Positions 1-7,886 of a stretch of 64,000 bases of DNA are shown here, piece after piece; position 1 is the stretch's first letter; each line of letters begins with the position of its first letter. Below the pieces are notes generated by a model. It was given only the letters and a program-made list of their open reading frames with translations. It ran no database searches and was not told the origin of the DNA. Both the position numbers and the translations under genes were made by a program. Source of the DNA: an uncultured Lachnospiraceae bacterium (GTDB taxonomy: Bacteria; Bacillota; Clostridia; Lachnospirales; Lachnospiraceae); contig CALWSF010000017.1 in the NCBI GenBank assembly GCA_944384125.1, positions 1 to 64,000 of the forward strand, given 5' to 3'.

Positions 1-40
1 ACAGCTTTCATTTATTAAAAGCAAAGATTCTTTTAAATGA

Positions 41-2758
41 GTATTATTATCAAATCAACTAACTTTGGAAAGAACCGAACTGACGGTAACGGATGAAAAG
101 ACCCGGATTTCCATCTCCAAGACGGATTTTGAATCGGGACTTTTTGTGAAGGGCGCAAAGCTGGCGGTCTATCGGGTAAAAACGGAGGACGGTGCATACG
201 TGCCCGACGGGGATCCGGTTGAGAGCTGGGTCAGCACCGGAACGGCTCATGTGATCGAAGGGAAGCTTCTGGCGGGACATATGTATCTGTTAAAAGAACT
301 TTCCGCGCCGGATGGATATGTGCTTCAGGAACCGTATCTTTTTACCGTTGCGGAGGACGGCCGGAGGATAAGTGCCGTAACCGATCAGAGAAACGTGATT
401 GAGGTTAAAACGGCGGACAGCCTGCATGATGCGGTGGAGCGTCTGAGTATCCAGGGAAGAAAAGGCGTCCGGCTGGAGGCGGTGCTTACGGATCGGGACA
501 CGGGAGAGGAAACCATCCTTCCGGACGGCCATGAACCTCTGCTGAGCCGTGAGGATGGTCTTTCGGAGGGACACCGCTACACCCTGGTGCAGCGTATTAT
601 ATTCAGTGATGGAAGCATTTATCCGCTGGAGAAGATGATCTTCCGCCTGACCTTCGGAGAATCCGGCACCTTCCCCATTCCGCTTCGCCGTCTGCAGGAA
701 ACCCGGCTGAAGCTTGTTTCTTCAGATGGAACAGTAGTGGAGGAATGGAGCGTGGAAAACACAGAAGGGTATGGCTACCGGCATGAGATTGTAAATAAGG
801 AGTATGAGAGTCCTGTCCGGATTTTGGTCACATCGGAAAACGGCAAGGACGGGGCAGCCGTACAGGGAGATTCCATTATCCGTTATGAGATTACATACCG
901 AAACGACGACCGTGAGGTAAAAGATCTGGTTATAACGGCAGAGCTTTCAGACGGGCTTACCTTTATGCCGGCCAATTCTTCGGCCGGAGCGGAGAAGGAT
1001 GGAAGCCGCATACACTTTACGATCCCGGATGCAGAGCCGGGAGAGGAGGGAAGCCTTACGGTAACAGCCAGCGTGGAGCCGCAGTTTACCGGGTTTTTAA
1101 GCTGCGTGGTATCGGATGGAAGCCGGGAGGCATGTGCAGTCAACCCGGCTGTCCCGGAGGGGGCACTCACAGTTTTGAGCACTGTTTCCGGAACGGATGA
1201 GACACTGAAAGAAGAGGAGATTACCTACCATATCACAATCCGGAAGAAGGATGGCAGTCCCTTCTACGGAAGCGTTTCCTATGTGGGAAGTCATTCCGGA
1301 ACCATAAAGAGCGGAGAGAGCGTTACCCTGAAGGCCAGCGAGTATATCAGCATTATCGGTCTTGCCTGGGGCAGCCAGTATGAGGTTTCCGTTGATGCCC
1401 CGGAGGATGCGGAGCCGGTTTATAAAAATCTTTCCGGAACCACAAAAAGAGAGGGTGTCAGCGTGATTGCCGCGCTGCATCGGAACGATCTGTCTGAGAG
1501 AGAACTTTTAAAGAAAGGAGAGAGCTATCGCCTGGAAGAACGGGTGCTTTTAGAGGACGGGGAGGAGCTTACGAATGTACTGAGATTTACCTTGAATGAA
1601 GAGGCATCCCTGGACGGAATCGGTGTGGCGGACCGGAAAACAAAGGTATCGATCACAAAGACGGATCTGGGAGGAAGAGAGCTTCCCGGAGCCCACCTGG
1701 TTTTAAAGGATGCAGACGGAAACGTGGTGGATGAGTGGGACAGCACTGATACGCCCCATGTGATAGAGGGAGTTCTGAAGCCGGGAGAAAGCTACACGCT
1801 TTATGAGGAAGTGGCCCCGGACGGATATGCTTACGCAGAGGAGATAACCTTTACAGTATCAGAGGACGGGACACCGGATGCTGTGTCCATGCAGGACAAG
1901 CCGACTCAGGTGGAGATCTCCAAGAAGGCGCTTACCGGTAAAGATGAACTTCCGGGTGCCCGTCTGGAGCTTCGGGACGAGAGCGGAGCACTCATCGAGA
2001 GCTGGGTATCCGGGACGGAGCCCCACCACATTGTGGGAAAACTGATTGCCGGGAAGACCTATACGCTTCGGGAGATAAAAGCGCCGGACGGGTATTGGAC
2101 AGCCGAGGAGATAACCTTTACGGTTTCTCTGGACGGAATCGTGGATCATGTGGAAATGAGAGATAAAGAAACGGAGGTAAAATTTCGGAAATACGGTTTA
2201 AAAGAAGATGGGAAGACAGAGATAGGGCTGCTTTCCGGGGCCAGGCTTCAGATTTTTGATTCAGATGGAAAAAAAGTGGCGGACTGGTATACGGACGGCA
2301 AAGAAAAGTTATTTATCGGCCTTCTGAATGCGGGGGAGACCTACACTCTGAGAGAAGCAGAGGCACCGGCCGGGTTTGGAAAAGCGGATCCGGTATCTTT
2401 TACAGTTCCTGATGACGGAAGCATTTTGACTGTCAGGATGGATGATATTCTTCTTTCTGTGGGAGAAAGGACCCCTGAGGGTAAACCTCCTGTGCCGGAA
2501 AATCCGACGGAGGGTTATATCACTGTCAGGGCAGATAGAGAAATGTCAGGACACGGGCGTATAGAACTGGAGAAAAGAAAACTTTCTCCGCTGCCTCCAA
2601 CGGGAGATTTCCGTATGTATGACGGTACAAAAATATTTTTATATCGGGTACTTTTTGCCGGGGTCTGCATGGTCTATGTGTCCGCAGCGGTAACAGCAAA
2701 ACGGAGAAAGAAATGCAGATTTATTATGTGGATTCTGCATCTGCGGAAAAAGAAATGA
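41..2758 (+). pseudogene. SpaA/prealbumin-fold LPxTG surface protein, 5' end missing
   Basis: Open frame follows a stop at 38-40; the first possible start is TTG at 65, giving 897 residues. It has no ribosome binding site and no signal peptide, so the true N-terminus is absent. Reading from 65, a SpaA-like domain spans residues about 13-110, a DUF11-like domain about 255-360, and three more SpaA-like domains about 525-612, 613-698 and 702-795. They share the pattern of a KTD-type first strand, a xWVS/WDST turn and an E-x-APDGY segment. The C-terminus has a sortase motif LPPTG at residues 843-847, a membrane segment at about 857-877 and a basic tail. Such proteins are wall-anchored adhesins or pilins with isopeptide-stabilised domains. 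The AT-rich first 64 bases look unlike the gene, so truncation, a recombination junction or a contig edge are all possible. Confidence 0.75.
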
Positions 2759-2785
2759 AAAATGTATAAAGAAAGGGGGAAGCAA

Positions 2786-3907
2786 TTGATCCGGAACAGA
2801 AATAATAAAAAAGTTAAGATTTTGGGTATGCTGGTATCAGCTATTTTACTTGTGACCGTATGGAGCGAAGTTTCTCTGGCCTCATCAATTGAAAGGGTAA
2901 AGGTGCATCTCAGTGCAGAGGACTTTGATATCTGCGGCATGCCTGTACTGGATGCGGAAAGCGGAGACGATGCGTATGAAGTATGGGAAATTAGTGCTGC
3001 GCAGGGATTTGCCGGGAATACAGGAACCTGCGGTAAAGCAGCAGGACCGGGGCGTGCCGGAGAAGAAAAAGGTGGGGAAACAGCAGGAGAGAAAGAGCGA
3101 AATGAGATGGAATCAGAGGGAAGATACCAGTATGAGGTATGGCTGTCGGCACAGGAAGAACAGTTTTTTTCAGTAATGGAACAGGAGGATATCTGTTTTT
3201 CCGGGGAAAAGGCTGTATGTACAAAAGCTGTGCGCCGTGACAGCGGACAGACTCTGGTGCTTACGTTTTATCTGGAAGAACCGGGAGAAATAACGGGATG
3301 CATTAAAAATGCATGGATGGAGGGAACGACCGGGCGATGGGAGGCCGCCCCCAATACAGAAACGTATCTGGTAATGCTTTACCGGAACGGAGAGAGAACA
3401 GGACTGCCCCACCGCACAGCCGGACTGTCCTATGATTTTCTGCCTTTGATGCAGCAGGAGGGGACTTACTATTTTAAAGTGTTTCCGCTGACGGAAAAGG
3501 GAAAGAAGGGAGAAAGTACAGAGTCAGGACAGATTAAACTGGATAAGAGTACTGTACTCGAAAACCAGGACAGGTGGCTAAGGCAGGCTGTGGAGATGGC
3601 CGGGACGGAAGAAATAGAAGGAGGTGTTTTCACAGAGGAGGACTGCAGGGTATTTGGATGGTTTCCGAAAGGAGAGAAAATTTATTATGTGGAGAAGGAT
3701 GGATGCCTGCCTCAGGAGAACTGGATTTGTGAAGATGGAGAATGGTATTATTTTGATGCACATGGGAAGGCAAAAACGAATTGCTGGCAGGAATGGAAAG
3801 GCATTTGGTACTATCTGGGGAAAGACGGGTGTATGGAAAGAGAAGTAAAGGGAGGAGATATTGAAAAAATTTTCCATAAAAACAATGAATTTGTAAAAAT
3901 ACGTTGA
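2786..3907 (+). CDS. Secreted protein with C-terminal cell-wall-binding repeats
   Basis: A 373-residue exported protein starting 27 bases after the surface-protein gene, probably cotranscribed with it. TTG at 2786 is preferred because a strong AAAGGGGG lies six bases upstream; the in-frame ATG at 2762 would have no ribosome binding site. Residues 1-33 form a signal peptide (basic N-region, hydrophobic core, ending VSLASS). The middle is not recognised and has a low-complexity Gly/Glu/Lys stretch at about 80-110. Residues about 295-360 carry two aromatic repeats of the type WxxxDGxWYYFD and WxxxWYYLGxDG, typical of choline-binding-like wall-binding modules. It is probably attached noncovalently to the envelope, perhaps as a partner of the upstream LPxTG protein. 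Specific function unknown. Confidence 0.75.
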   Translation: MIRNRNNKKVKILGMLVSAILLVTVWSEVSLASSIERVKVHLSAEDFDICGMPVLDAESGDDAYEVWEISAAQGFAGNTGTCGKAAGPGRAGEEKGGETAGEKERNEMESEGRYQYEVWLSAQEEQFFSVMEQEDICFSGEKAVCTKAVRRDSGQTLVLTFYLEEPGEITGCIKNAWMEGTTGRWEAAPNTETYLVMLYRNGERTGLPHRTAGLSYDFLPLMQQEGTYYFKVFPLTEKGKKGESTESGQIKLDKSTVLENQDRWLRQAVEMAGTEEIEGGVFTEEDCRVFGWFPKGEKIYYVEKDGCLPQENWICEDGEWYYFDAHGKAKTNCWQEWKGIWYYLGKDGCMEREVKGGDIEKIFHKNNEFVKIR

Positions 3908-3932
3908 AGGTAAGTGTAAACTGTGATAGTAT
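3904..3932 (+). promoter_or_regulatory. Probable sigma-A promoter for the riboswitch-agcS unit
   Basis: TTGAAG, a 17-base spacer and TAGTAT, overlapping the stop codon of the preceding gene and placed about 60 bases ahead of the glycine aptamer. Confidence 0.5.
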
Positions 3933-3950
3933 GTAGAACGTGAATATGAT

Positions 3951-3989
3951 TTTACCGGCTTTGCCTGTGTTTCATGCAAAGCCGGTAAA
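3951..3989. other. Perfect 14-bp inverted repeat in the agcS leader
   Basis: Arms 3951-3964 and 3976-3989 are exact reverse complements around an 11-base loop. The strong hairpin ends in A residues rather than a T-run, so it is not a standard terminator on the + strand. It lies just downstream of the predicted transcription start and abuts the glycine aptamer; it could be an mRNA-stabilising 5' hairpin. Confidence 0.6.
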
Positions 3990-3990
3990 A

Positions 3991-4086
3991 CACTCTGGAG
4001 AGTCTCCGAAAAAGGAGCGCCGAAGGTGTAAGACGGGTGCAGGTCCATGGCACCGGTTGATCTCTCAGGCAAAAGGACAGGGCATA
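3991..4086 (+). ncRNA. Glycine riboswitch, single aptamer
   Basis: The conserved glycine-aptamer elements occur in order: CTCTGGAGAG (3993-4002), CGCCGAAGGTG (4018-4028), then ATCTCTCAGGCAAAAGGACAG (4060-4080). The GGAGAG and CTCTC segments pair to form P1. No second complete aptamer follows, but a small hairpin at 4098-4117 could be the partial ghost partner described for singlet glycine riboswitches. It precedes an AgcS symporter, a common target of this class, so glycine very likely controls uptake of glycine or alanine. Confidence 0.93.
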
Positions 4087-4141
4087 CAGAAAACCACAAT
4101 GGGAAAATAGTCCCGTTGTATGCAGATGTTCTACTCTTTGG

Positions 4142-4172
4142 AGAGCTGGTTTTTTATCAGCTCTTATTTTAT
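4142..4172 (+). terminator. Intrinsic terminator of the glycine riboswitch expression platform
   Basis: Stem AGAGCTG (4142-4148) with CAGCTCT (4158-4164), followed by a T-rich tract to about 4172. It sits between the aptamer and agcS, so ligand-dependent termination is the likely mechanism. Confidence 0.8.
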
Positions 4173-4265
4173 TGCCGAAAAACGGCAGAAATTTCAGTCC
4201 GGTTCTCAGGAAAGCAGACAGTATGTCACAGGCCGGAACAATAAAACTTAGAGGAGGATGAAAAA

Positions 4266-5624
4266 GTGGACACGATTATGGAACTGGTAACAAAAGGAAA
4301 TGATTTTCTGTGGAGTTTTCTTCTGCTGGTGCTGTTGTGCGGAACGGGAATATACTATACGATCCGTCTCAGATTCATTCAGGTAAGAAAATTCGGCGAG
4401 GGCTGCAGACAGGTATTCGGGCATTTTTCTCTGCATGGAGAAAAGCATGAAAAGGGAGAAATGAGTCCTTTTCAGTCAATTGCGACAGCGATAGCGGCAC
4501 AGGTTGGGACCGGAAATCTGACAGGTGCTGCTACGGCTCTCATAGGCGGAGGTCCGGGAGCTATTTTCTGGATGTGGGTCAGTGCCTTTTTTGGAATGGC
4601 AACGATTTATGCGGAAGCTGTTCTGGCCCAGACCTATAAGACAGAGGTAAATGGAGAAATTACAGGCGGTCCGGTTTATTATATAAAAGCTGCTTTTCGC
4701 GGAACATTCGGAAAAGTGCTGGCGGCTCTTTTTGCCATATTTATTGTTCTGGCACTGGGATTTATGGGAAACATGGTGCAGTCCAACTCTATTGGTGCTG
4801 CATTTGTTGAGGTATTCCATGTTTTTGGAATGGAAATTCCGCCCGTTGTTGTCGGCCTGATTCTGGCAGCCTTTGCAGCATTTATTTTTCTGGGAGGAAC
4901 AAAGCGTCTCGCTTCTGTTGTGGAAAAAATTGTGCCGCTGATGGCAGGTGTGTACATTGTGGGAAGTCTGATCCTCATTTTTATGCACGTGACACAGATT
5001 CCGGCTGCTTTTATGATGATATTTAAAAGTGCATTTGATCCCTCTGCTGTTCTTGGTGCCGGAGCCGGCATTACAGTCAGGGAGGCCATCAGATTTGGAG
5101 TTGCCAGAGGTCTTTTTTCCAATGAGGCCGGAATGGGTTCGACTCCCCATGCCCATGCACGTGCAAAGGCGGAAACTCCCCATCAGCAGGGGCTGTGTGC
5201 AATGATCAGCGTATTTATTGATACATTTATTATTCTGAATCTGACCGTTTTCTCAGTTTTAACGACTGGTGCCATGAGCACAGGAAAAGACGGAACGGCA
5301 CTTACACAGGCGGCATTCATGAACGGATTTGGTTCCTTCGGAATTATTTTTGTGGCAGTTTGTCTTCTGTTCTTTGCCTTCTCCACAATCCTGGGCTGGC
5401 ATTTCTTCGGTCTTATTAATGCAAAATATCTGTTTGGGGAAAAGGCGGGGAAAATTTATTCTCTGATTGTGATCGTCTGCATTATTATTGGTTCTACATT
5501 AAAACTGGAGCTGGTGTGGTCCATGGCCGATTTCTTTAATGGTCTGATGGTCATTCCCAACGTCCTGGCCCTGGTTGCTCTCAGCGGGGTTGTTTTATCC
5601 GCAGCAAATAAACAAAAACATTAA
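4266..5624 (+). CDS. Sodium:alanine/glycine symporter, AgcS (AlsT) family
   Basis: A 452-residue polytopic membrane protein. GTG at 4266 has GAGGAGG eight bases upstream. Family hallmarks visible include the N-terminal block with QVGTGNLTGAATAL near residues 78-92, the GGPGAIFWMW segment and the FSNEAGMGSTPHAHA motif near residue 282. It imports alanine or glycine with Na+. The upstream glycine riboswitch points to glycine as substrate or signal. Transcription ends at the hairpin at 5640-5700. Family assignment is firm; exact substrate is inferred from the riboswitch. Confidence 0.93.
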   Translation: MDTIMELVTKGNDFLWSFLLLVLLCGTGIYYTIRLRFIQVRKFGEGCRQVFGHFSLHGEKHEKGEMSPFQSIATAIAAQVGTGNLTGAATALIGGGPGAIFWMWVSAFFGMATIYAEAVLAQTYKTEVNGEITGGPVYYIKAAFRGTFGKVLAALFAIFIVLALGFMGNMVQSNSIGAAFVEVFHVFGMEIPPVVVGLILAAFAAFIFLGGTKRLASVVEKIVPLMAGVYIVGSLILIFMHVTQIPAAFMMIFKSAFDPSAVLGAGAGITVREAIRFGVARGLFSNEAGMGSTPHAHARAKAETPHQQGLCAMISVFIDTFIILNLTVFSVLTTGAMSTGKDGTALTQAAFMNGFGSFGIIFVAVCLLFFAFSTILGWHFFGLINAKYLFGEKAGKIYSLIVIVCIIIGSTLKLELVWSMADFFNGLMVIPNVLALVALSGVVLSAANKQKH

Positions 5625-5639
5625 AAACAAATATATCAG

Positions 5640-5702
5640 AAAGGCTCATTGCCTGTCGGAATGCAGAACATCTGCGGGCAGGAATGAGCCTTTAAGTTTA
5701 TT
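5640..5702. terminator. Bidirectional terminator between agcS and the D-glutamate cyclase-like gene
   Basis: Long imperfect hairpin with arms AAAGGCTCATT-GCCTG (from 5640) and CAGGAATGAGCCTTT (to about 5693), flanked by T-rich sequence to the right and A-rich sequence to the left, as expected between convergent genes. Confidence 0.8.
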
Positions 5703-6627
5703 TGTTTTTAAGCAGCTGCTGTGCGGGAGTATCTTCGGAATGAAACGGGCAGAAGCCGGTGCGGGCGGCAGTCAGCTTTATAATGGATCTCAGAATCTCC
5801 AGGTTGCCTTCAAGAGAAATCTGATCTACAGTGAGTTCAGACTGTTTAGTGCATCCGTCAACACCTCCTGCGGATACCACCTTCTGAAGCAGCTGTGTCT
5901 CTTCTTTTTCGGTGGGGAGAAGAAAACGGCCGGTCATGACTGAAAGGAGGGAGGCAAGGCCCCATCCCCACCAGTTGGAAACGCCTCCTGCCAGCGTCAG
6001 ATCAGCACACTCAGCTGCGCAGATAGTTTCGCCGAAAGGAACATTTTCCAGAATCTGACGGGAAAATGTTCCCATTCCCATTTCGTTTCCTCCATCTCCA
6101 ATGGATATAATTTCTGTTCCGTTTTTCCTTGCTTCACGCAGAAAAGCTGAGGAATCAGTGAGCATGTCATCAATGATTTCTCCCCTCATGTTGTGATAAT
6201 GTCCATCCCGTGCCTTTCCGGGACGCTCCAGGCTGATTAGATGAGTGGGATTTGCATCCTTCATAAATGACTGTATAAAATCATCTGTATTTTGGCGGGG
6301 AAGGCGTATGAGCATAGCCTGTGGAGCCCGAAAACGCAGAGCTGCTTCCATAAGTGGATAGGAAATCCAGTCTGTTATTACAGAGACTCCGCAGCCTATA
6401 CCGGTCAGTGCCGCAGCCAGATTGGCTGTTCCTGAAGGTCCGTCTGTCTCTCCTCTCACATTTCCATCTGCGAGGCGGACCGGGAAACCGGTCAGAAAGA
6501 TAACCCGTCTGGCTCTGGCTAATGAATCAGCGGTTTCTCTCAGAGGAGAGGGCGGAAGAGACGGGAGAAGACCTCTTCCTCCGATATCCTGTCTTATAAT
6601 GGTATCTAAAGCATCGTAGTAATTCAT
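5698..6627 (-). CDS. D-glutamate cyclase-like protein (DUF4392 family)
   Basis: 309 residues; ATG with GGAGG nine bases upstream. It resembles the DUF4392 C-terminal domain of D-glutamate cyclase (mammalian DGLUCY), which interconverts D-glutamate and 5-oxo-D-proline. Visible conserved blocks are FLTGFPV near residue 45, ETDGPSGTANLAAAL near 60-74, the SLERPGKARDGHYHNMRG block near 153-170, and IGDGGNEMGMG near 196-206. Predicted cytosolic and monocistronic, with its own promoter (6771-6799) and a structured leader ending in an intrinsic terminator. Activity is inferred from family; D-glutamate turnover would fit a peptidoglycan or amino-acid salvage role. Confidence 0.82.
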   Translation of the reverse strand: MNYYDALDTIIRQDIGGRGLLPSLPPSPLRETADSLARARRVIFLTGFPVRLADGNVRGETDGPSGTANLAAALTGIGCGVSVITDWISYPLMEAALRFRAPQAMLIRLPRQNTDDFIQSFMKDANPTHLISLERPGKARDGHYHNMRGEIIDDMLTDSSAFLREARKNGTEIISIGDGGNEMGMGTFSRQILENVPFGETICAAECADLTLAGGVSNWWGWGLASLLSVMTGRFLLPTEKEETQLLQKVVSAGGVDGCTKQSELTVDQISLEGNLEILRSIIKLTAARTGFCPFHSEDTPAQQLLKNK

Positions 6628-6660
6628 TATTTTTCCTCCGGGTATTGGTATATTACAATC

Positions 6661-6704
6661 AGAAAATAAAAAGAGCCATGTATCCCTTAAGATTCATGGC
6701 TCTT
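6661..6704 (-). terminator. Intrinsic terminator in the leader of the D-glutamate cyclase-like gene
   Basis: Perfect 10-bp stem AAGAGCCATG / CATGGCTCTT (6671-6680 with 6695-6704). On the - strand it is followed by TTTATTTTCT, a good U-tract. It lies between the predicted promoter and the start codon and no gene ends here, so it should act as an attenuator. Confidence 0.75.
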
Positions 6705-6745
6705 ATTTATGGTGGGAACATCCGGGCAGGAGTCCCGATAAATAA
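6703..6745 (-). promoter_or_regulatory. Candidate structured regulatory RNA element upstream of the attenuator
   Basis: On the - strand the arms TTATTTAT (6738-6745) and ATAAATAA (6703-6710) are perfect complements enclosing 27 bases. Inside, CGGG can pair with CCCG, or GGGA with TCCC, so alternative folds exist. The closing stem overlaps the terminator stem by two bases, as in riboswitch expression platforms. It does not match a riboswitch class I recognise. Confidence 0.45.
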
Positions 6746-6770
6746 AAGAATCATTTTCAACTGTAACTTT

Positions 6771-6799
6771 ATTCTAACGGAAATCAGGGAGACTGTCAA
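6771..6799 (-). promoter_or_regulatory. Sigma-A promoter of the D-glutamate cyclase-like gene
   Basis: On the - strand TTGACA (6794-6799), a 17-base spacer and TAGAAT (6771-6776). Predicted start is near 6763, giving a leader of about 135 bases that holds the structured element and terminator. Confidence 0.72.
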
Positions 6800-6928
6800 C
6801 CCCGGTTTTGGAAAAACACGCAGAACAGAAATCAGAATAAGTACACTTACTGTGGAAAAACAGTCAGAATCCTGTTATAATTTTCAAAAGATAAATTATA
6901 ATTCAGGCAGGGAGGAGACAGGAGAGCA

Positions 6929-7252
6929 ATGTATGCCGCAAATACAATTCTGATAGTGGGGCAGGCCAAGCCCAGCCGGGAGGATGCAATTTACAATCTT
7001 CATGGCGAGTTTTATGTCAGCCTTGTTGTTGAGAGGGAGAGCGGGAAAATTCTGGATGTGGAATGCAACACGATTCTCAATGTTACGGCTAATTTTGTAA
7101 AATCAATGATTCTGGGAAAGAGTATAAAAACAGAACTGGATGATATGGAGAGAGCAATTCGCGAGAGGTATTTCGCACTGACGCAGAAGCCGTTGATCGC
7201 ATGTCTTAAAGATGCACGCAACCGGTATGTGATGGTAACGGGGCAGAAATAA
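6929..7252 (+). CDS. DUF3870 domain protein
   Basis: 107-residue soluble protein covering the whole DUF3870 family length. AGGAG lies four bases before the ATG, and a TATAAT at 6876-6881 may be its -10. The sequence opens with an ILIVGQAKPS strand, followed by a segment of the form YVSLVVExESGKILDVEC and a C-terminal YVMVTGQK strand. The family is uncharacterised; a small alpha/beta fold is likely. The gene is followed 60 bases later by ogt, perhaps in one transcript. Confidence 0.75.
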   Translation: MYAANTILIVGQAKPSREDAIYNLHGEFYVSLVVERESGKILDVECNTILNVTANFVKSMILGKSIKTELDDMERAIRERYFALTQKPLIACLKDARNRYVMVTGQK

Positions 7253-7312
7253 AACAGGTATTTTTGCCGTCTGTACCGGCAGGAATAGATAAAACAGGCA
7301 GGAGGGCACGAA

Positions 7313-7825
7313 ATGCGGTATGTCAGCAGATATCAGTCGCCGCTGGGACAGATTATTCTGGGAAGCGATGGCGAGAAGCTGTCGGGATTGTGGTTTGAGG
7401 GTCAGAAATATTTTGATAAAGAGGCTGTTAAGGCAGCTGAAGAGCGGGAACTCTCGGTATTTGAAGATACCAGACGCTGGCTTGACACATATTTCGCAGG
7501 GAAAATTCCCGATTTCACACCGCCGCTTGCAGCGAATGGCTCAGAGTTTCGCAGAACTGTCTGGGAAATTCTGCTTGAAATCCCATATGGATGCGTAATG
7601 ACTTATGGGGAAATCGCTTCACGGATAGCGAAAATGCGGGGACAGGATACGATGTCGGCTCAGGCAGTTGGCGGTGCTGTCGGCCATAATCCGGTGTCCC
7701 TTATTATTCCGTGCCACAGAGTGGTCGGCTCTGACGGAAAGATGACGGGATATGCAGGGGGGATCGAGAAAAAAATATGGCTGCTTGCGATGGAGAAGGC
7801 AGACATGCAGCGTTTTTCAGAATGA
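7313..7825 (+). CDS. ogt: Methylated-DNA--[protein]-cysteine S-methyltransferase
   Basis: 170 residues, full length for the Ogt/MGMT family. The suicide motif IIPCHRV carries the alkyl-accepting cysteine near residue 127, followed by the GYAGGIEKK region. The helix-turn-helix DNA-binding segment with the arginine finger precedes it (TVWEILLEIPYG then TYGEIA). It repairs O6-methylguanine and O4-methylthymine by transferring the alkyl group to itself. The ribosome binding site is an AGGAGG about nine bases before the ATG. Transcription ends at the hairpin 7841-7870. Confidence 0.93.
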   Translation: MRYVSRYQSPLGQIILGSDGEKLSGLWFEGQKYFDKEAVKAAEERELSVFEDTRRWLDTYFAGKIPDFTPPLAANGSEFRRTVWEILLEIPYGCVMTYGEIASRIAKMRGQDTMSAQAVGGAVGHNPVSLIIPCHRVVGSDGKMTGYAGGIEKKIWLLAMEKADMQRFSE

Positions 7826-7840
7826 AGAAATTGATATATA

Positions 7841-7870
7841 AAAACGGCAGGAAAGCTCCCTGCCGTTTTT
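7841..7870. terminator. Bidirectional terminator, ogt / purF-like
   Basis: Stem AAAACGGCAGG (7841-7851) with CCTGCCGTTTT (7859-7869), flanked by A and T runs, between convergent genes. Confidence 0.88.
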
Positions 7871-7886
7871 GTGATCTCAGAATATT

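Noticed and set aside
3951-3989. Hairpin considered as terminator of the upstream secreted-protein gene
   Set aside because: The stem is flanked by T on the 5' side and A on the 3' side on the + strand, so there is no U-tract after it.
4476-5183. 235-codon - strand open frame opposite agcS
   Set aside because: Ser/Asn/Cys-rich shadow of a conserved transporter gene, without a start signal.
6645-6953. 102-codon + strand frame in the leader region before the DUF3870 gene
   Set aside because: It crosses the structured leader and promoter of the opposite gene, has no ribosome binding site and ends inside the real downstream gene.
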